A stretch of 64,000 nucleotides of DNA from JANQPD01 sp963715655 (lineage in GTDB: Bacteria; Bacteroidota; Bacteroidia; Flavobacteriales; Schleiferiaceae), in assembly GCA_963715655.1 (NCBI GenBank), contig OY970262.1, forward strand, positions 62,001 to 126,000. The letters are read 5' to 3'. Positions 8,945 to 16,467 of the stretch are shown piece after piece (position 1 is the stretch's first letter; each line of letters begins with the position of its first letter). The translations under genes and the position numbers were made by a program. The notes below the pieces were generated by a model, which did no database searches, had not been told where the DNA came from, and worked only from the letters and a program-made list of their open reading frames with translations.

Positions 8945-10264
8945 ATGTCCATATTCTCATCCCTTCGCAAATTTGGTAAAGTGGTTTCAAACATTGATGT
9001 TTCTGAAACACTAGAAGCGCTTGGTAAACTAAACCAAACGGAAATGTACCAAATAATGAAAATTATAAAAGGTAAAAGTAAAGTGTATAAAGCACCCGAA
9101 ATAGAAGGTGATTATTATAACCTAAGTAGATTTTTAACCCATGAAGAGCGTGAAATACAGCTGAAAGTCCGCGAGTTTATGCACGAACATGTAAAGCCTA
9201 TTGCCAATGAATATTGGAATAAAGCTAAATTTCCTATGCACCTTATCCCAAAAATGGCCGAGCTAAACATAGCCGGACTTACCTATGAAGGCTACGATAG
9301 CCCAATGGGTAGCTATTTATTGGAAGGATTTATAACTATGGAAATGGCGCGTGTAGATACTTCTATGTCCACCTTTTTTGGCGTGCAAAGTGGTTTAGCC
9401 ATGGGAAGTATTTATTTCTGTGGTAGCGAAGAACAAAAATGGAAATGGTTGCCCGCAATGCAGCGCATGGAAAAAATTGGCGCCTTCGGATTAACTGAAC
9501 CAAACGTGGGTTCCGCTGTGGCGGGAGGTTTAGAAACCACTTGCAAAAAAGAAGATGGTGTGTGGGTTTTAAACGGACAGAAAAAATGGATAGGCAATGC
9601 CACCTTTGCCGACCTTATAATTATATGGGCTAGAGATTTAGATGATAATAATGTAAAAGGATTTATTGTAGAAAAAGGAACAAAGGGATTTAAAGCCGAA
9701 AAACAAGAAGATAAAATGGCGTTACGCACGGTGCAGAATGCTATTATAACCCTTGAGCAGTGCGAGATTCCCGAAGAAAATAGATTGCAAAAATGCGATA
9801 GCTTTAAAGACACCAGCAAAGTGCTAAAAGCTACCCGCGCAGGTGTAGCATGGCAAGCCGTGGGTTGTGCAAGGGGCGCGTATGAATGTGCCGTTGAATA
9901 TTCTACCCAGCGTATGCAGTTTGGTAAACCTATTGCTAGCTTTCAATTAGTGCAAGATCTATTGGTGCAAATGCTCACCGATTTAACGGCTATACAAAGT
10001 ATGGCATTTCACCTTTCTAAATTGCAAGACGAAGGCAGCATGACGGATGAACAAGCCTCGCTAGCCAAAGTAGCTTGCACCCGAAGAACGCGCGACATAG
10101 TAGGCCATGCACGTGAAATTTTTGGTGGAAACGGCATCTTGCTTGAGCATAATATTGCACGCTTTGTGGCCGATGCCGAAGCAATTTATACGTACGAAGG
10201 CACCAAGGAGGTAAACTCCTTAATTGTAGGGAGAGATATTACCGGTATCAGCGCGTTTGTGTAA
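8945..10264 (+). CDS. Acyl-CoA dehydrogenase, glutaryl-CoA dehydrogenase-like
   Basis: An FAD-dependent acyl-CoA dehydrogenase of 439 residues (family norm ~390-440). Family signatures in order: FGLTEPNVGS (flavin/substrate loop), NGQKKWIGNATFAD, a helical region with QLVQDLLVQML, FGGNGILLEHNIARF, and the catalytic base Glu in YEGTKEVNSLIVGR. Placement of that Glu and the RDITGISAF end resemble the glutaryl-CoA dehydrogenase/ACX4 branch, so short-chain or dicarboxyl acyl-CoA substrates are likely. The N-terminal ~40 residues are an extra lysine-rich extension. It stands alone and converges with an ankyrin gene one base away. Confidence 0.85.
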   Translation: MSIFSSLRKFGKVVSNIDVSETLEALGKLNQTEMYQIMKIIKGKSKVYKAPEIEGDYYNLSRFLTHEEREIQLKVREFMHEHVKPIANEYWNKAKFPMHLIPKMAELNIAGLTYEGYDSPMGSYLLEGFITMEMARVDTSMSTFFGVQSGLAMGSIYFCGSEEQKWKWLPAMQRMEKIGAFGLTEPNVGSAVAGGLETTCKKEDGVWVLNGQKKWIGNATFADLIIIWARDLDDNNVKGFIVEKGTKGFKAEKQEDKMALRTVQNAIITLEQCEIPEENRLQKCDSFKDTSKVLKATRAGVAWQAVGCARGAYECAVEYSTQRMQFGKPIASFQLVQDLLVQMLTDLTAIQSMAFHLSKLQDEGSMTDEQASLAKVACTRRTRDIVGHAREIFGGNGILLEHNIARFVADAEAIYTYEGTKEVNSLIVGRDITGISAFV

Positions 10265-10705
10265 TTATTGAGTACCTAAATAATCCGCTAGTTGCTCGCG
10301 TTCATATCGTTTGGCATAGTCCAAAGCGGTGCGTCCTTTATATTTAGCGTTAAGTTTAGCTCCTTCTTGCACCAATACTTTAGCCATTTCCAACCTTCCA
10401 TATTTAGCGCAATACATTAAAGCCGTTTTTCCGCCACAAGTTTTTTCAAGGTTTGCTTTAGCCTCCAATAAAAATCTTAATCCAGCTATGTTATCAAATT
10501 TTATGGCCAGCATTAAGGGAGTATAATTGCTATTCCCCACTTCAAAACAAGAATCTACCAAACTAGGATTTATCTGCACCATTTGTTCCATCCGGTTAAT
10601 ATCTTCATCCTCTAAGGCTTCTAAAAAAGCTTGGCTAAGGCCAATGAATGGAAAGATCAGCGTGAAAAGTATGCTTAAAAATAGTTGTTTCATAAACTTC
10701 ATCAT
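10265..10705 (-). CDS. Secreted ankyrin-repeat protein
   Basis: A 146-residue protein with a signal peptide (MKQLFLSILFTLIFPFIGLSQ) and about three ankyrin repeats (NYTPLMLAIKFDNIAGLRFL, KTALMYCAKYGRLEMAKVLV, RTALDYAKRYEREQLADYL). It is likely periplasmic and works by protein-protein contact; the partner is unknown. The 10705 start overlaps the stop of the upstream XRE gene by 4 bases, suggesting translational coupling; ATG 10693 is an alternative start. It forms one transcription unit with the XRE and DUF2975 genes. Confidence 0.8.
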   Translation of the reverse strand: MMKFMKQLFLSILFTLIFPFIGLSQAFLEALEDEDINRMEQMVQINPSLVDSCFEVGNSNYTPLMLAIKFDNIAGLRFLLEAKANLEKTCGGKTALMYCAKYGRLEMAKVLVQEGAKLNAKYKGRTALDYAKRYEREQLADYLGTQ

Positions 10706-10905
10706 TTTTCAAATTCTAGAATATCTCCGGGTTGGCAATCCAAGGCTTTACAAATAGCTTCTAAAGTGCTAAACCGTATAGCTTTTGCTTTACCGGTTTT
10801 TAATACCGATAAATTGGCGACTGTAATGCCTATTATTTCTGCCAATTCATTGCTGCGCATTTTTCGCTTGGCCAGCATCACATCTAAATTTATTATAATG
10901 CCCAT
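10702..10905 (-). CDS. XRE-family helix-turn-helix regulator (YozG-like)
   Basis: A 67-residue, single-domain Cro/CI-type DNA-binding protein. The HTH is clear (RSNELAEIIGITVANLSVLK) and the end reads LEAICKALDCQPGDILEFE, typical of the short regulators that accompany DUF2975 membrane proteins. It lies one base downstream of the DUF2975 gene and overlaps the ankyrin gene. Autoregulation through the direct repeats at 11479-11509 is inferred. Confidence 0.9.
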   Translation of the reverse strand: MGIIINLDVMLAKRKMRSNELAEIIGITVANLSVLKTGKAKAIRFSTLEAICKALDCQPGDILEFEK

Positions 10906-10906
10906 G

Positions 10907-11470
10907 CTATACCGTTAAATCTTGCTCCTCCTGTAAAGGAATGGCTTGTTTAAAAATTTGCGCAATAAAATAAAGAAGCCCGGCCACCGCTACTAGTACA
11001 ATGCCTAAAAGTATATCGCTATCTCCACTCGGACTAAACCATACTAAAATACACAGCACCACCGCTGCAAAAAGTATGAGATGCGCCAACATCATTAAAT
11101 GCTTGTACACGTGTATTCTAAATATTTTGTTAGAGGCAAACCCCTTAAATAGCAACGACAGCTCTCTAAACAAAAGAATATAAAAACTGAAGGTGATGAA
11201 GATTACGGCAAATAGCGCGTACTCCATAAAACCGTTTTGCTTGGCACTAATGCTACCGTCTAAAAAAGGCATTTTTAACGCTAAATGCGGATGTACATTG
11301 GTGGGCAACTGCAAAACCGCTATGGAGTTATCAATATTTGTGAAGTACGTAAACGTGGCAATACCTAAAAGTGCTGTAAATAAGATGCAAAATCCGCAAG
11401 AAATGTAAAACCCAATTTTGCTTAGCCAGTAAAAAACTTGTGATATAGATTGCTTACCAAATACTTTCAT
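10907..11470 (-). CDS. DUF2975 membrane protein
   Basis: A 187-residue integral membrane protein with four predicted helices (around residues 17-40, 80-103, 124-145 and 150-170). This is the usual DUF2975 layout, and the family is routinely encoded beside a tiny XRE regulator, as here. The biochemical role is unknown. It is the first gene of the XRE/ankyrin unit, and its upstream region carries likely operators. Confidence 0.8.
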   Translation of the reverse strand: MKVFGKQSISQVFYWLSKIGFYISCGFCILFTALLGIATFTYFTNIDNSIAVLQLPTNVHPHLALKMPFLDGSISAKQNGFMEYALFAVIFITFSFYILLFRELSLLFKGFASNKIFRIHVYKHLMMLAHLILFAAVVLCILVWFSPSGDSDILLGIVLVAVAGLLYFIAQIFKQAIPLQEEQDLTV

Positions 11471-11478
11471 AACTTATT

Positions 11479-11520
11479 TAATTATTGACAAAAGTAAAAT
11501 AATTATTGATAAACAATAAT
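11479..11520 (-). promoter_or_regulatory. Probable operator of the DUF2975-XRE operon
   Basis: TAATTATTGA occurs at 11479-11488 and again at 11500-11509, exactly 21 bp (two helical turns) apart. The second copy overlaps an inverted repeat TTATTG-ATAAA-CAATAA at 11504-11520. It sits just upstream of the operon start at 11470, where an autoregulating XRE protein would bind. Confidence 0.5.
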
Positions 11521-11689
11521 TTTAACGCCAATTTTATTTTTTAGCGGTCGTGCAACTATGGTTTTACGTATTTATGAAAAGGCGCTATAATCCTTCTTAC
11601 GTGCTAAACCTTTATAAAAATAATCAGTTCTTTGCATATCCTTACACACAGCGAAAATCCGCTTGGGCAGAGAATACAATATTTTAGTT

Positions 11690-12754
11690 ATGACCATAAA
11701 AATAACGGGAACAGGTGCATACATCCCTACCGAGATTATTCCGAACACCCACTTTAATGAAACCACTTTTTATGACGTTTCGGGTAATAAGGTGGAGAAA
11801 GAAAACACCGAGGTAATAGAAAAATTTAAAGCCATTACGGGTATTGCCGAGCGTAGATATTTGAGCAGTGATTTACAAACATCAGATATGGCCACTTTAG
11901 CATCGCGCAAAGCTGTAGAAAATTCAGGTGTAAACCCTGAGGAGCTTGACGGGATTATTTTAGCGCATAACTTCGGTAATATACCTGGTGGAAAAGTTCA
12001 AACGGATATTTTACCAAGTTTGGCCTCTCGCGTAAAGCACGATTTAGGTATTAAAAATCCAAATTGTGTGGCTTATGATGTTTTATTTGGCTGCCCGGGT
12101 TGGTTGCAAGGCTTAATAATTGCGCGCAACTATATGCTTGCGGGAGAAGGCAAAAAATTTCTCATTATTGGTGCCGAAGCCCTAAGCCGTGTACTTGATC
12201 CGCACGATAGAGATTCCATGATTTATGCTGATGGCGCTGCTGCTTCGGTATTAGAAATGGTGGAAAACACGGATGATAGCGGAATTCTTTCGGTAGCTTC
12301 TCAAACGTTTGCCAATGAAGAAGCCTATTATTTGTATTACGATAAATCATACAATACAGCGTTGAAAAACGATACCCGCTATATAAAAATGCAGGGGCAT
12401 AAAATTTATGAATTTGCATTAAACCGGGTGCCGGCAGCTATGCAAGTATGCTTAGACAAAAGCGGTGTGGATATTTCAGAAGTAAAGAAAATATTGATAC
12501 ATCAGGCCAACGAAAAAATGGATGAAGCGATTGTAAAACGTTTTTATCGCCTATATAAGCAGCAAATGCCTGAGGGTATTATGCCTATGACAATCGGGCA
12601 ATTAGGCAATAGTTCGGTAGCCACCATTCCTACCTTACTTGATATTATTTTGAACAAAGGATTAGAAAATCATGAACTTAATAAAGGCGATGTGGTGCTA
12701 ATGGCAAGTGTGGGCGCGGGTATGAACATAAATGCTGTAACGTATAGGATGTAG
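11690..12754 (+). CDS. 3-oxoacyl-ACP synthase III family protein (KASIII-like)
   Basis: Condensing enzyme of the thiolase fold, 354 residues. ATG 11690 is chosen over TTG 11663 because the family begins at the ITGTGAYIP strand. The Cys-His-Asn triad is visible: Cys in VLFGCPGWLQG, His in ILIHQANEKMD, Asn in QLGNSSVATIPT. It stands alone rather than in a fatty-acid gene cluster, so it may be a secondary KASIII paralogue in lipid or secondary metabolism rather than the essential FabH; the sequence cannot settle this. Confidence 0.85.
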   Translation: MTIKITGTGAYIPTEIIPNTHFNETTFYDVSGNKVEKENTEVIEKFKAITGIAERRYLSSDLQTSDMATLASRKAVENSGVNPEELDGIILAHNFGNIPGGKVQTDILPSLASRVKHDLGIKNPNCVAYDVLFGCPGWLQGLIIARNYMLAGEGKKFLIIGAEALSRVLDPHDRDSMIYADGAAASVLEMVENTDDSGILSVASQTFANEEAYYLYYDKSYNTALKNDTRYIKMQGHKIYEFALNRVPAAMQVCLDKSGVDISEVKKILIHQANEKMDEAIVKRFYRLYKQQMPEGIMPMTIGQLGNSSVATIPTLLDIILNKGLENHELNKGDVVLMASVGAGMNINAVTYRM

Positions 12755-12763
12755 GCAGCGTTT

Positions 12764-12794
12764 TTGATACGTGAAGATTAAAACCATACTTTTG
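12764..12794 (+). promoter_or_regulatory. Bacteroidota-type promoter of the outer-membrane protein gene
   Basis: TTG at 12764-12766 and TACTTTTG at 12787-12794 are separated by 20 bp, matching the -33 TTG / -7 TAnnTTTG pattern. The ATG at 12811 follows 17 bases later. Confidence 0.55.
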
Positions 12795-12810
12795 AACTTC
12801 AGCCATTGTT

Positions 12811-13908
12811 ATGAAATACCTTATTGCCTCATTTCTATCCCTTATTGCTTTCGTAAGTTTTGCACAGAATGATGTTACAACTTGGGATAAAATTTACTTC
12901 CCAGATAAATCGCCCGCAAAAGTTTTACTTTTTGATTACGGTGATGTGGAAAACGGAAAGCGCGTAGTTTTTACAAAATCTGATGGAACGATAGATTCTC
13001 TAAGCCCTGAAGATGTTTTAGGGTTTACATTTTTTCAAGGAAATATTTGGGAAAGTAAAACGATAATACTAGCGGATACCAGCTACAAAGTATTTGCCGA
13101 AAGGCTAACCCGCAGAAAAATTACCTTTTACGCTTATTTGAGTGAAACTGAACGGTACTTTTTCTTTGAAAAGCCAAATACAGAAGATACCTATCTTTTA
13201 TCAAGTACAGATTACAAACAAGAGCTCAGTAAAATCTATGGCCTGCCATTGGAAAAATTAGCGTTTATAAACAACACTGGTTTTAACTTAAGTAGCTTGT
13301 CCGCAGCTATAAAGCGATTAGAAACAAAAAATTACGCTGCTTTTTACACCTCCCAATTTTCGCTGGAAACAGGAGTGATAAATACGAAATTGTATTGGGA
13401 AGACCCTGCGTACGGAAGCCAAACTTTTGAAAATAGCTGGGCTCATAGTCTTGGCTTTCAAGCTGCACTACCCATTGATTACAGTCCTTTAGCTATTAGT
13501 AGTGGTATCACTTTCAATAGATACAATCAGCTTACTCCGCTTTTGGCGGGAGATAGCACCCAATATAGTTTTAAAAGTACCCAATTGAAAATTCCGTTGG
13601 GAATACGTTTTACCCTTGCCTCAGGAAAAATTCAACCCTACATTGGTTTTGGAGGTCTTTTTGAGTTCAACTTAAGACCCTCTTTCCAGAGGTTTCAAAG
13701 GGTTGCTCCCGATTCTGTTTTAACCACAAATCTTATTGACGGTACATTTATGTCTAAGAATCCAATATATTTTCAAACTGTTATTGGAGTATCCGTAGCG
13801 CTTAATAATGAGCGCAAATTGTATTTGGAATCGCGCTATGCCTATCAAAATAGTAATGATGCCTTAAAAAACAATCAATTTCAACTAATTTTTGGCATCA
13901 CACTATAA
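12811..13908 (+). CDS. Outer-membrane beta-barrel protein
   Basis: A 365-residue exported protein (signal MKYLIASFLSLIAFVSFAQ). The first half (to residue ~165) is a soluble domain read from motifs such as SPEDVLGFTF and an ERYFFFEKP segment. The second half alternates amphipathic strands ending LRPSFQRFQ, IYFQTVIGVSVAL and QFQLIFGITL, typical of an 8-12 strand barrel. No specific family is recognised. The next gene begins 3 bases after its stop, so the two are probably cotranscribed. Confidence 0.75.
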   Translation: MKYLIASFLSLIAFVSFAQNDVTTWDKIYFPDKSPAKVLLFDYGDVENGKRVVFTKSDGTIDSLSPEDVLGFTFFQGNIWESKTIILADTSYKVFAERLTRRKITFYAYLSETERYFFFEKPNTEDTYLLSSTDYKQELSKIYGLPLEKLAFINNTGFNLSSLSAAIKRLETKNYAAFYTSQFSLETGVINTKLYWEDPAYGSQTFENSWAHSLGFQAALPIDYSPLAISSGITFNRYNQLTPLLAGDSTQYSFKSTQLKIPLGIRFTLASGKIQPYIGFGGLFEFNLRPSFQRFQRVAPDSVLTTNLIDGTFMSKNPIYFQTVIGVSVALNNERKLYLESRYAYQNSNDALKNNQFQLIFGITL

Positions 13909-13910
13909 AC

Positions 13911-14159
13911 ATGAATAAACTACTTGAGTTTTGCAGCAAAAATATAGTTCTCCTTTTATTGGCATCACTCACGTTGGGTTTAGCTCCGTTTTTTCCTGAG
14001 CCACATTTGTGGGGAAAGCTAAAGTGGGTTTTTGGTGGTGCTTCCGGTATGCAAATAATGGATTGGTTTGATTTAGCCTTGCACGGTGCACCGTGGGTGT
14101 TTTTAATAGTTGGGTTAATTGGCCGATTACGCTCAAACTCAAAAACGCAATCAAACTAA
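13911..14159 (+). CDS. Small two-helix membrane protein of the type labelled RND transporter
   Basis: 82 residues with two hydrophobic helices (about 12-28 and 58-75) around LTLGLAPFFPEPHLWGKL and FDLALHGAPW. These motifs recur in short proteins from many phyla annotated as RND transporter, although they lack the RND architecture. Function is unknown. Its 3' end overlaps the convergent fic gene by 4 bases. Confidence 0.7.
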   Translation: MNKLLEFCSKNIVLLLLASLTLGLAPFFPEPHLWGKLKWVFGGASGMQIMDWFDLALHGAPWVFLIVGLIGRLRSNSKTQSN

Positions 14160-15286
14160 CTTCTATACAAGTCTAAATATTCCTCAAACCTATAAAAACG
14201 GCTGCGTTTATCACCTGTGGTTTCGGTTAAAATGCCCATTTCTTCAAAATCTCTTATCAGCTTGTAAGCAGATGCCATGCTTAAGCCTGTAATTTCCGCA
14301 ACATTTTGTGCGGTAAGCAAAGGCCTAGCGTATAAATAGTTAAGCACTTTTTGCCCATTACCGGCACGGGCGCCAAGCTTAGTATTTACCTTTTGCTCTA
14401 CTTCTGTTTTTAGTTTTAAAATAGCGTTAAAGGTATTTACACCCGTTTTTGCCGTTTCAATCATCCCCACCAAAAAGAATTTTACCCACTGCTTTAAGTT
14501 GTTTTCATTGCGTACATTATTTAAGTTTTGATAATATAGGTTTCTATTTTTCTCCAAAAAATCGGAGAGGTACAAAACCGGCTTTTTCAAAATAGCGCTA
14601 TTTACCAAATACAAAGGCACCAGCAAGCGGCTCATGCGCCCGTTACCATCTAAAAAAGGATGAATGGTTTCAAACTGATAATGAATTAAAGCAATTTTCA
14701 ATAAATCAGGCGTATAGAATTCTTTGTTGTGCACAAATTTTTCTAAATCACTCATTAAATCTACCACCGTAGTATGCACAGGCGGTATAAAAGTGGCGTC
14801 ATTTATGGTAGCACCACCAATCCAATTTTGACTAGTACGAAACTCGCCCGGTAATTTTTGCGCACCGCGTACACCTTGCAACAATACATTATGCGTTTGC
14901 TTTATTAAGCGCGCGGAAAAAGGTAAATCTTGTAATTGCTCTACCGCAAAACGCATGGCTTTTTGGTAATTCTGTACTTCTTCCCAGTCGTCTCTTTTTT
15001 CATTAGCAATTTCCTGCCTCTGCAAAAGAGCCTCTTCTATGTTGGTTTGTGTTTCTTCTATTTTGCTGCTTTGCGTAGCCTCCTTCACTACGTGCATATT
15101 TATAAAAAGCTCAAGATTAGGCACGTATTCGCTAAACATATCCAAGCGCCCAAGTTGCCTATCGGCTTTACTCAGTAAATGCTGAATCTCAGGGTCATCC
15201 AACAACCACTGCCTATTTATGTAATTTGGCTGAAAGCTTTTGTAATATCCTTGATCTTGCTGAGTTCCTGAAATAAAGTTTTTCAT
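14156..15286 (-). CDS. Fic family protein (class II) with C-terminal winged helix
   Basis: Predicted AMP- or nucleotidyl-transferase of 376 residues. The active-site motif HPFLDGNGRMSR is complete at residues 209-220. An N-terminal inhibitory helix reads SSKIEE (73-78), placing it in class II; the Glu is kept but the usual following Gly is Glu. Residues ~305-376 form a winged helix (TAQNVAEITGLSMASAYKLI) that could bind DNA, so the protein may regulate itself. Its upstream region carries an unusual array of CTAAAATA octamers. The substrate is unknown. Confidence 0.9.
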   Translation of the reverse strand: MKNFISGTQQDQGYYKSFQPNYINRQWLLDDPEIQHLLSKADRQLGRLDMFSEYVPNLELFINMHVVKEATQSSKIEETQTNIEEALLQRQEIANEKRDDWEEVQNYQKAMRFAVEQLQDLPFSARLIKQTHNVLLQGVRGAQKLPGEFRTSQNWIGGATINDATFIPPVHTTVVDLMSDLEKFVHNKEFYTPDLLKIALIHYQFETIHPFLDGNGRMSRLLVPLYLVNSAILKKPVLYLSDFLEKNRNLYYQNLNNVRNENNLKQWVKFFLVGMIETAKTGVNTFNAILKLKTEVEQKVNTKLGARAGNGQKVLNYLYARPLLTAQNVAEITGLSMASAYKLIRDFEEMGILTETTGDKRSRFYRFEEYLDLYRS

Positions 15287-15498
15287 TTTTAGAAATTGTC
15301 TAAATTCTAAAACAAAGATATTGTTATTTTAGAATAATGCCTATTTCTAAAATAGCGCGTGTTTTTAATATAGCCAACTAAAATAGCAACATACGCTATT
15401 TTAGTTTTTTTAGCAAATCTAAAATAACTTTAACTCTTATTTTAGCTAGCTAAAATAGCGGAGTAATCTATTTTAGAGATCTACAAAAGTCTAAAATA
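15287..15498. promoter_or_regulatory. Alternating CTAAAATA / TATTTTAG octamer array upstream of fic
   Basis: Nine exact octamers lie in 174 bp. TATTTTAG is at 15325, 15397, 15438 and 15469; CTAAAATA is at 15347, 15378, 15419, 15450 and 15491. Orientation mostly alternates and spacing is mainly 19 or 22 bp, producing 27-bp inverted repeats (15378-15404, 15419-15445, 15450-15476), 30-bp ones, and a perfect 20-bp palindrome at 15438-15457. Two near matches (TTTTAGA 15287, TCTAAAA 15306) continue to the fic start. Reads as a multi-site operator, possibly for the winged helix of Fic. Confidence 0.7.
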
Positions 15499-15660
15499 AG
15501 AGGTATGGATTCTTTCAATTTATAAAACAAGATTTTGATTTTACCGGAAGGGCATATCCAGCTCTTTTGGAATCTCAATTAAAGCTACATTACCCGCATT
15601 ACACATTTGCTTAGCCTAACCGCCCACAGCTTTTAACAAATAACGCTTATCCAACAACTG

Positions 15661-16402
15661 CTTCGATACACCTCGTTCCTCGGCACTCAGCATGACATTG
15701 GTTTTCAATAAGATATTGAACCAATAACGGGTAACTGATAACTGATAACTTTATCCCACAAATGCTTCGATACACCTCGTTCCTTGGCACTCAGCATGAC
15801 ATTGGTTTTCAATGTGTTTAACGAATAACGGGTAACGGGTAACTGATAACTTTATCCCACAAATGCTTCGATACGCCTCGTTCCTCGGCACTCAGCATGA
15901 CATTGGTTTTCAATGTGTTTAACGAATAACGGGTAACTGATAACTGATAACTTTATCCCACAAATGCTTCGATACACCTCGTTCTTCAGCACTCAGCATG
16001 ACATTGGTTTTCAATAAGATATTAAACCAATAACGGGTAACAAATAACTTTATCCAACAAACGCTTCGATACACCTCGTTCCTCGGCACTCAGCACGACA
16101 TTGGTTTTTAATGTGTTTAACAAATAACGGGTAACTGATAACTTTATCCAACAAACGCTTCAATACACCTCGTTCCTCGGCACTCAGCATGACATTGGTT
16201 TTTAATAAGATATTGAACGAATAACGGGTAACTGATAACTTTATCCAACAAATGCTTCGATACACCTCGTTCCTTGGCACTCAGCATGACATTAGTTTTC
16301 AATAAAATACTGAACGAATAACGGGTAACTGATAACTTTATCCCACAACCGCTTCGATACACCTCGTTCCTCGGCACTCACCATGACATTGGTTTTTAAT
16401 GA
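15661..16402. repeat. Eight-copy ~97-bp tandem repeat
   Basis: Copies start at 15661, 15765, 15866, 15967, 16064, 16158, 16255 and 16352 (periods 94-104 bp). Each begins CTTCGATACACCTCGTTCCT, continues through a GGCACTCAGCATGACATTGG core and an ATAACGGGTAACTGATAAC segment. The length differences come mainly from gain or loss of short GGGTAACTGATAAC pieces, that is, nested microduplication. It fills most of the gap between fic and paaZ. I see no gene in it. Confidence 0.9.
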
Positions 16403-16433
16403 GCTTAAACCTTTCCAACCTTAATACTATAAT

Positions 16434-16441
16434 TACCTTTG
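16434..16441 (+). promoter_or_regulatory. Candidate -7 box of paaZ
   Basis: TACCTTTG matches TAnnTTTG and lies 26 bases before the paaZ ATG. No clear TTG is found at the right upstream distance, so confidence is limited. Confidence 0.35.
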
Positions 16442-16467
16442 GCTCTCCAACAATAAAATCTCATTGA

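Noticed and set aside
15661..16402. CRISPR array
   Set aside because: The whole ~97-bp unit is conserved, including the would-be spacers, and there are no cas genes.
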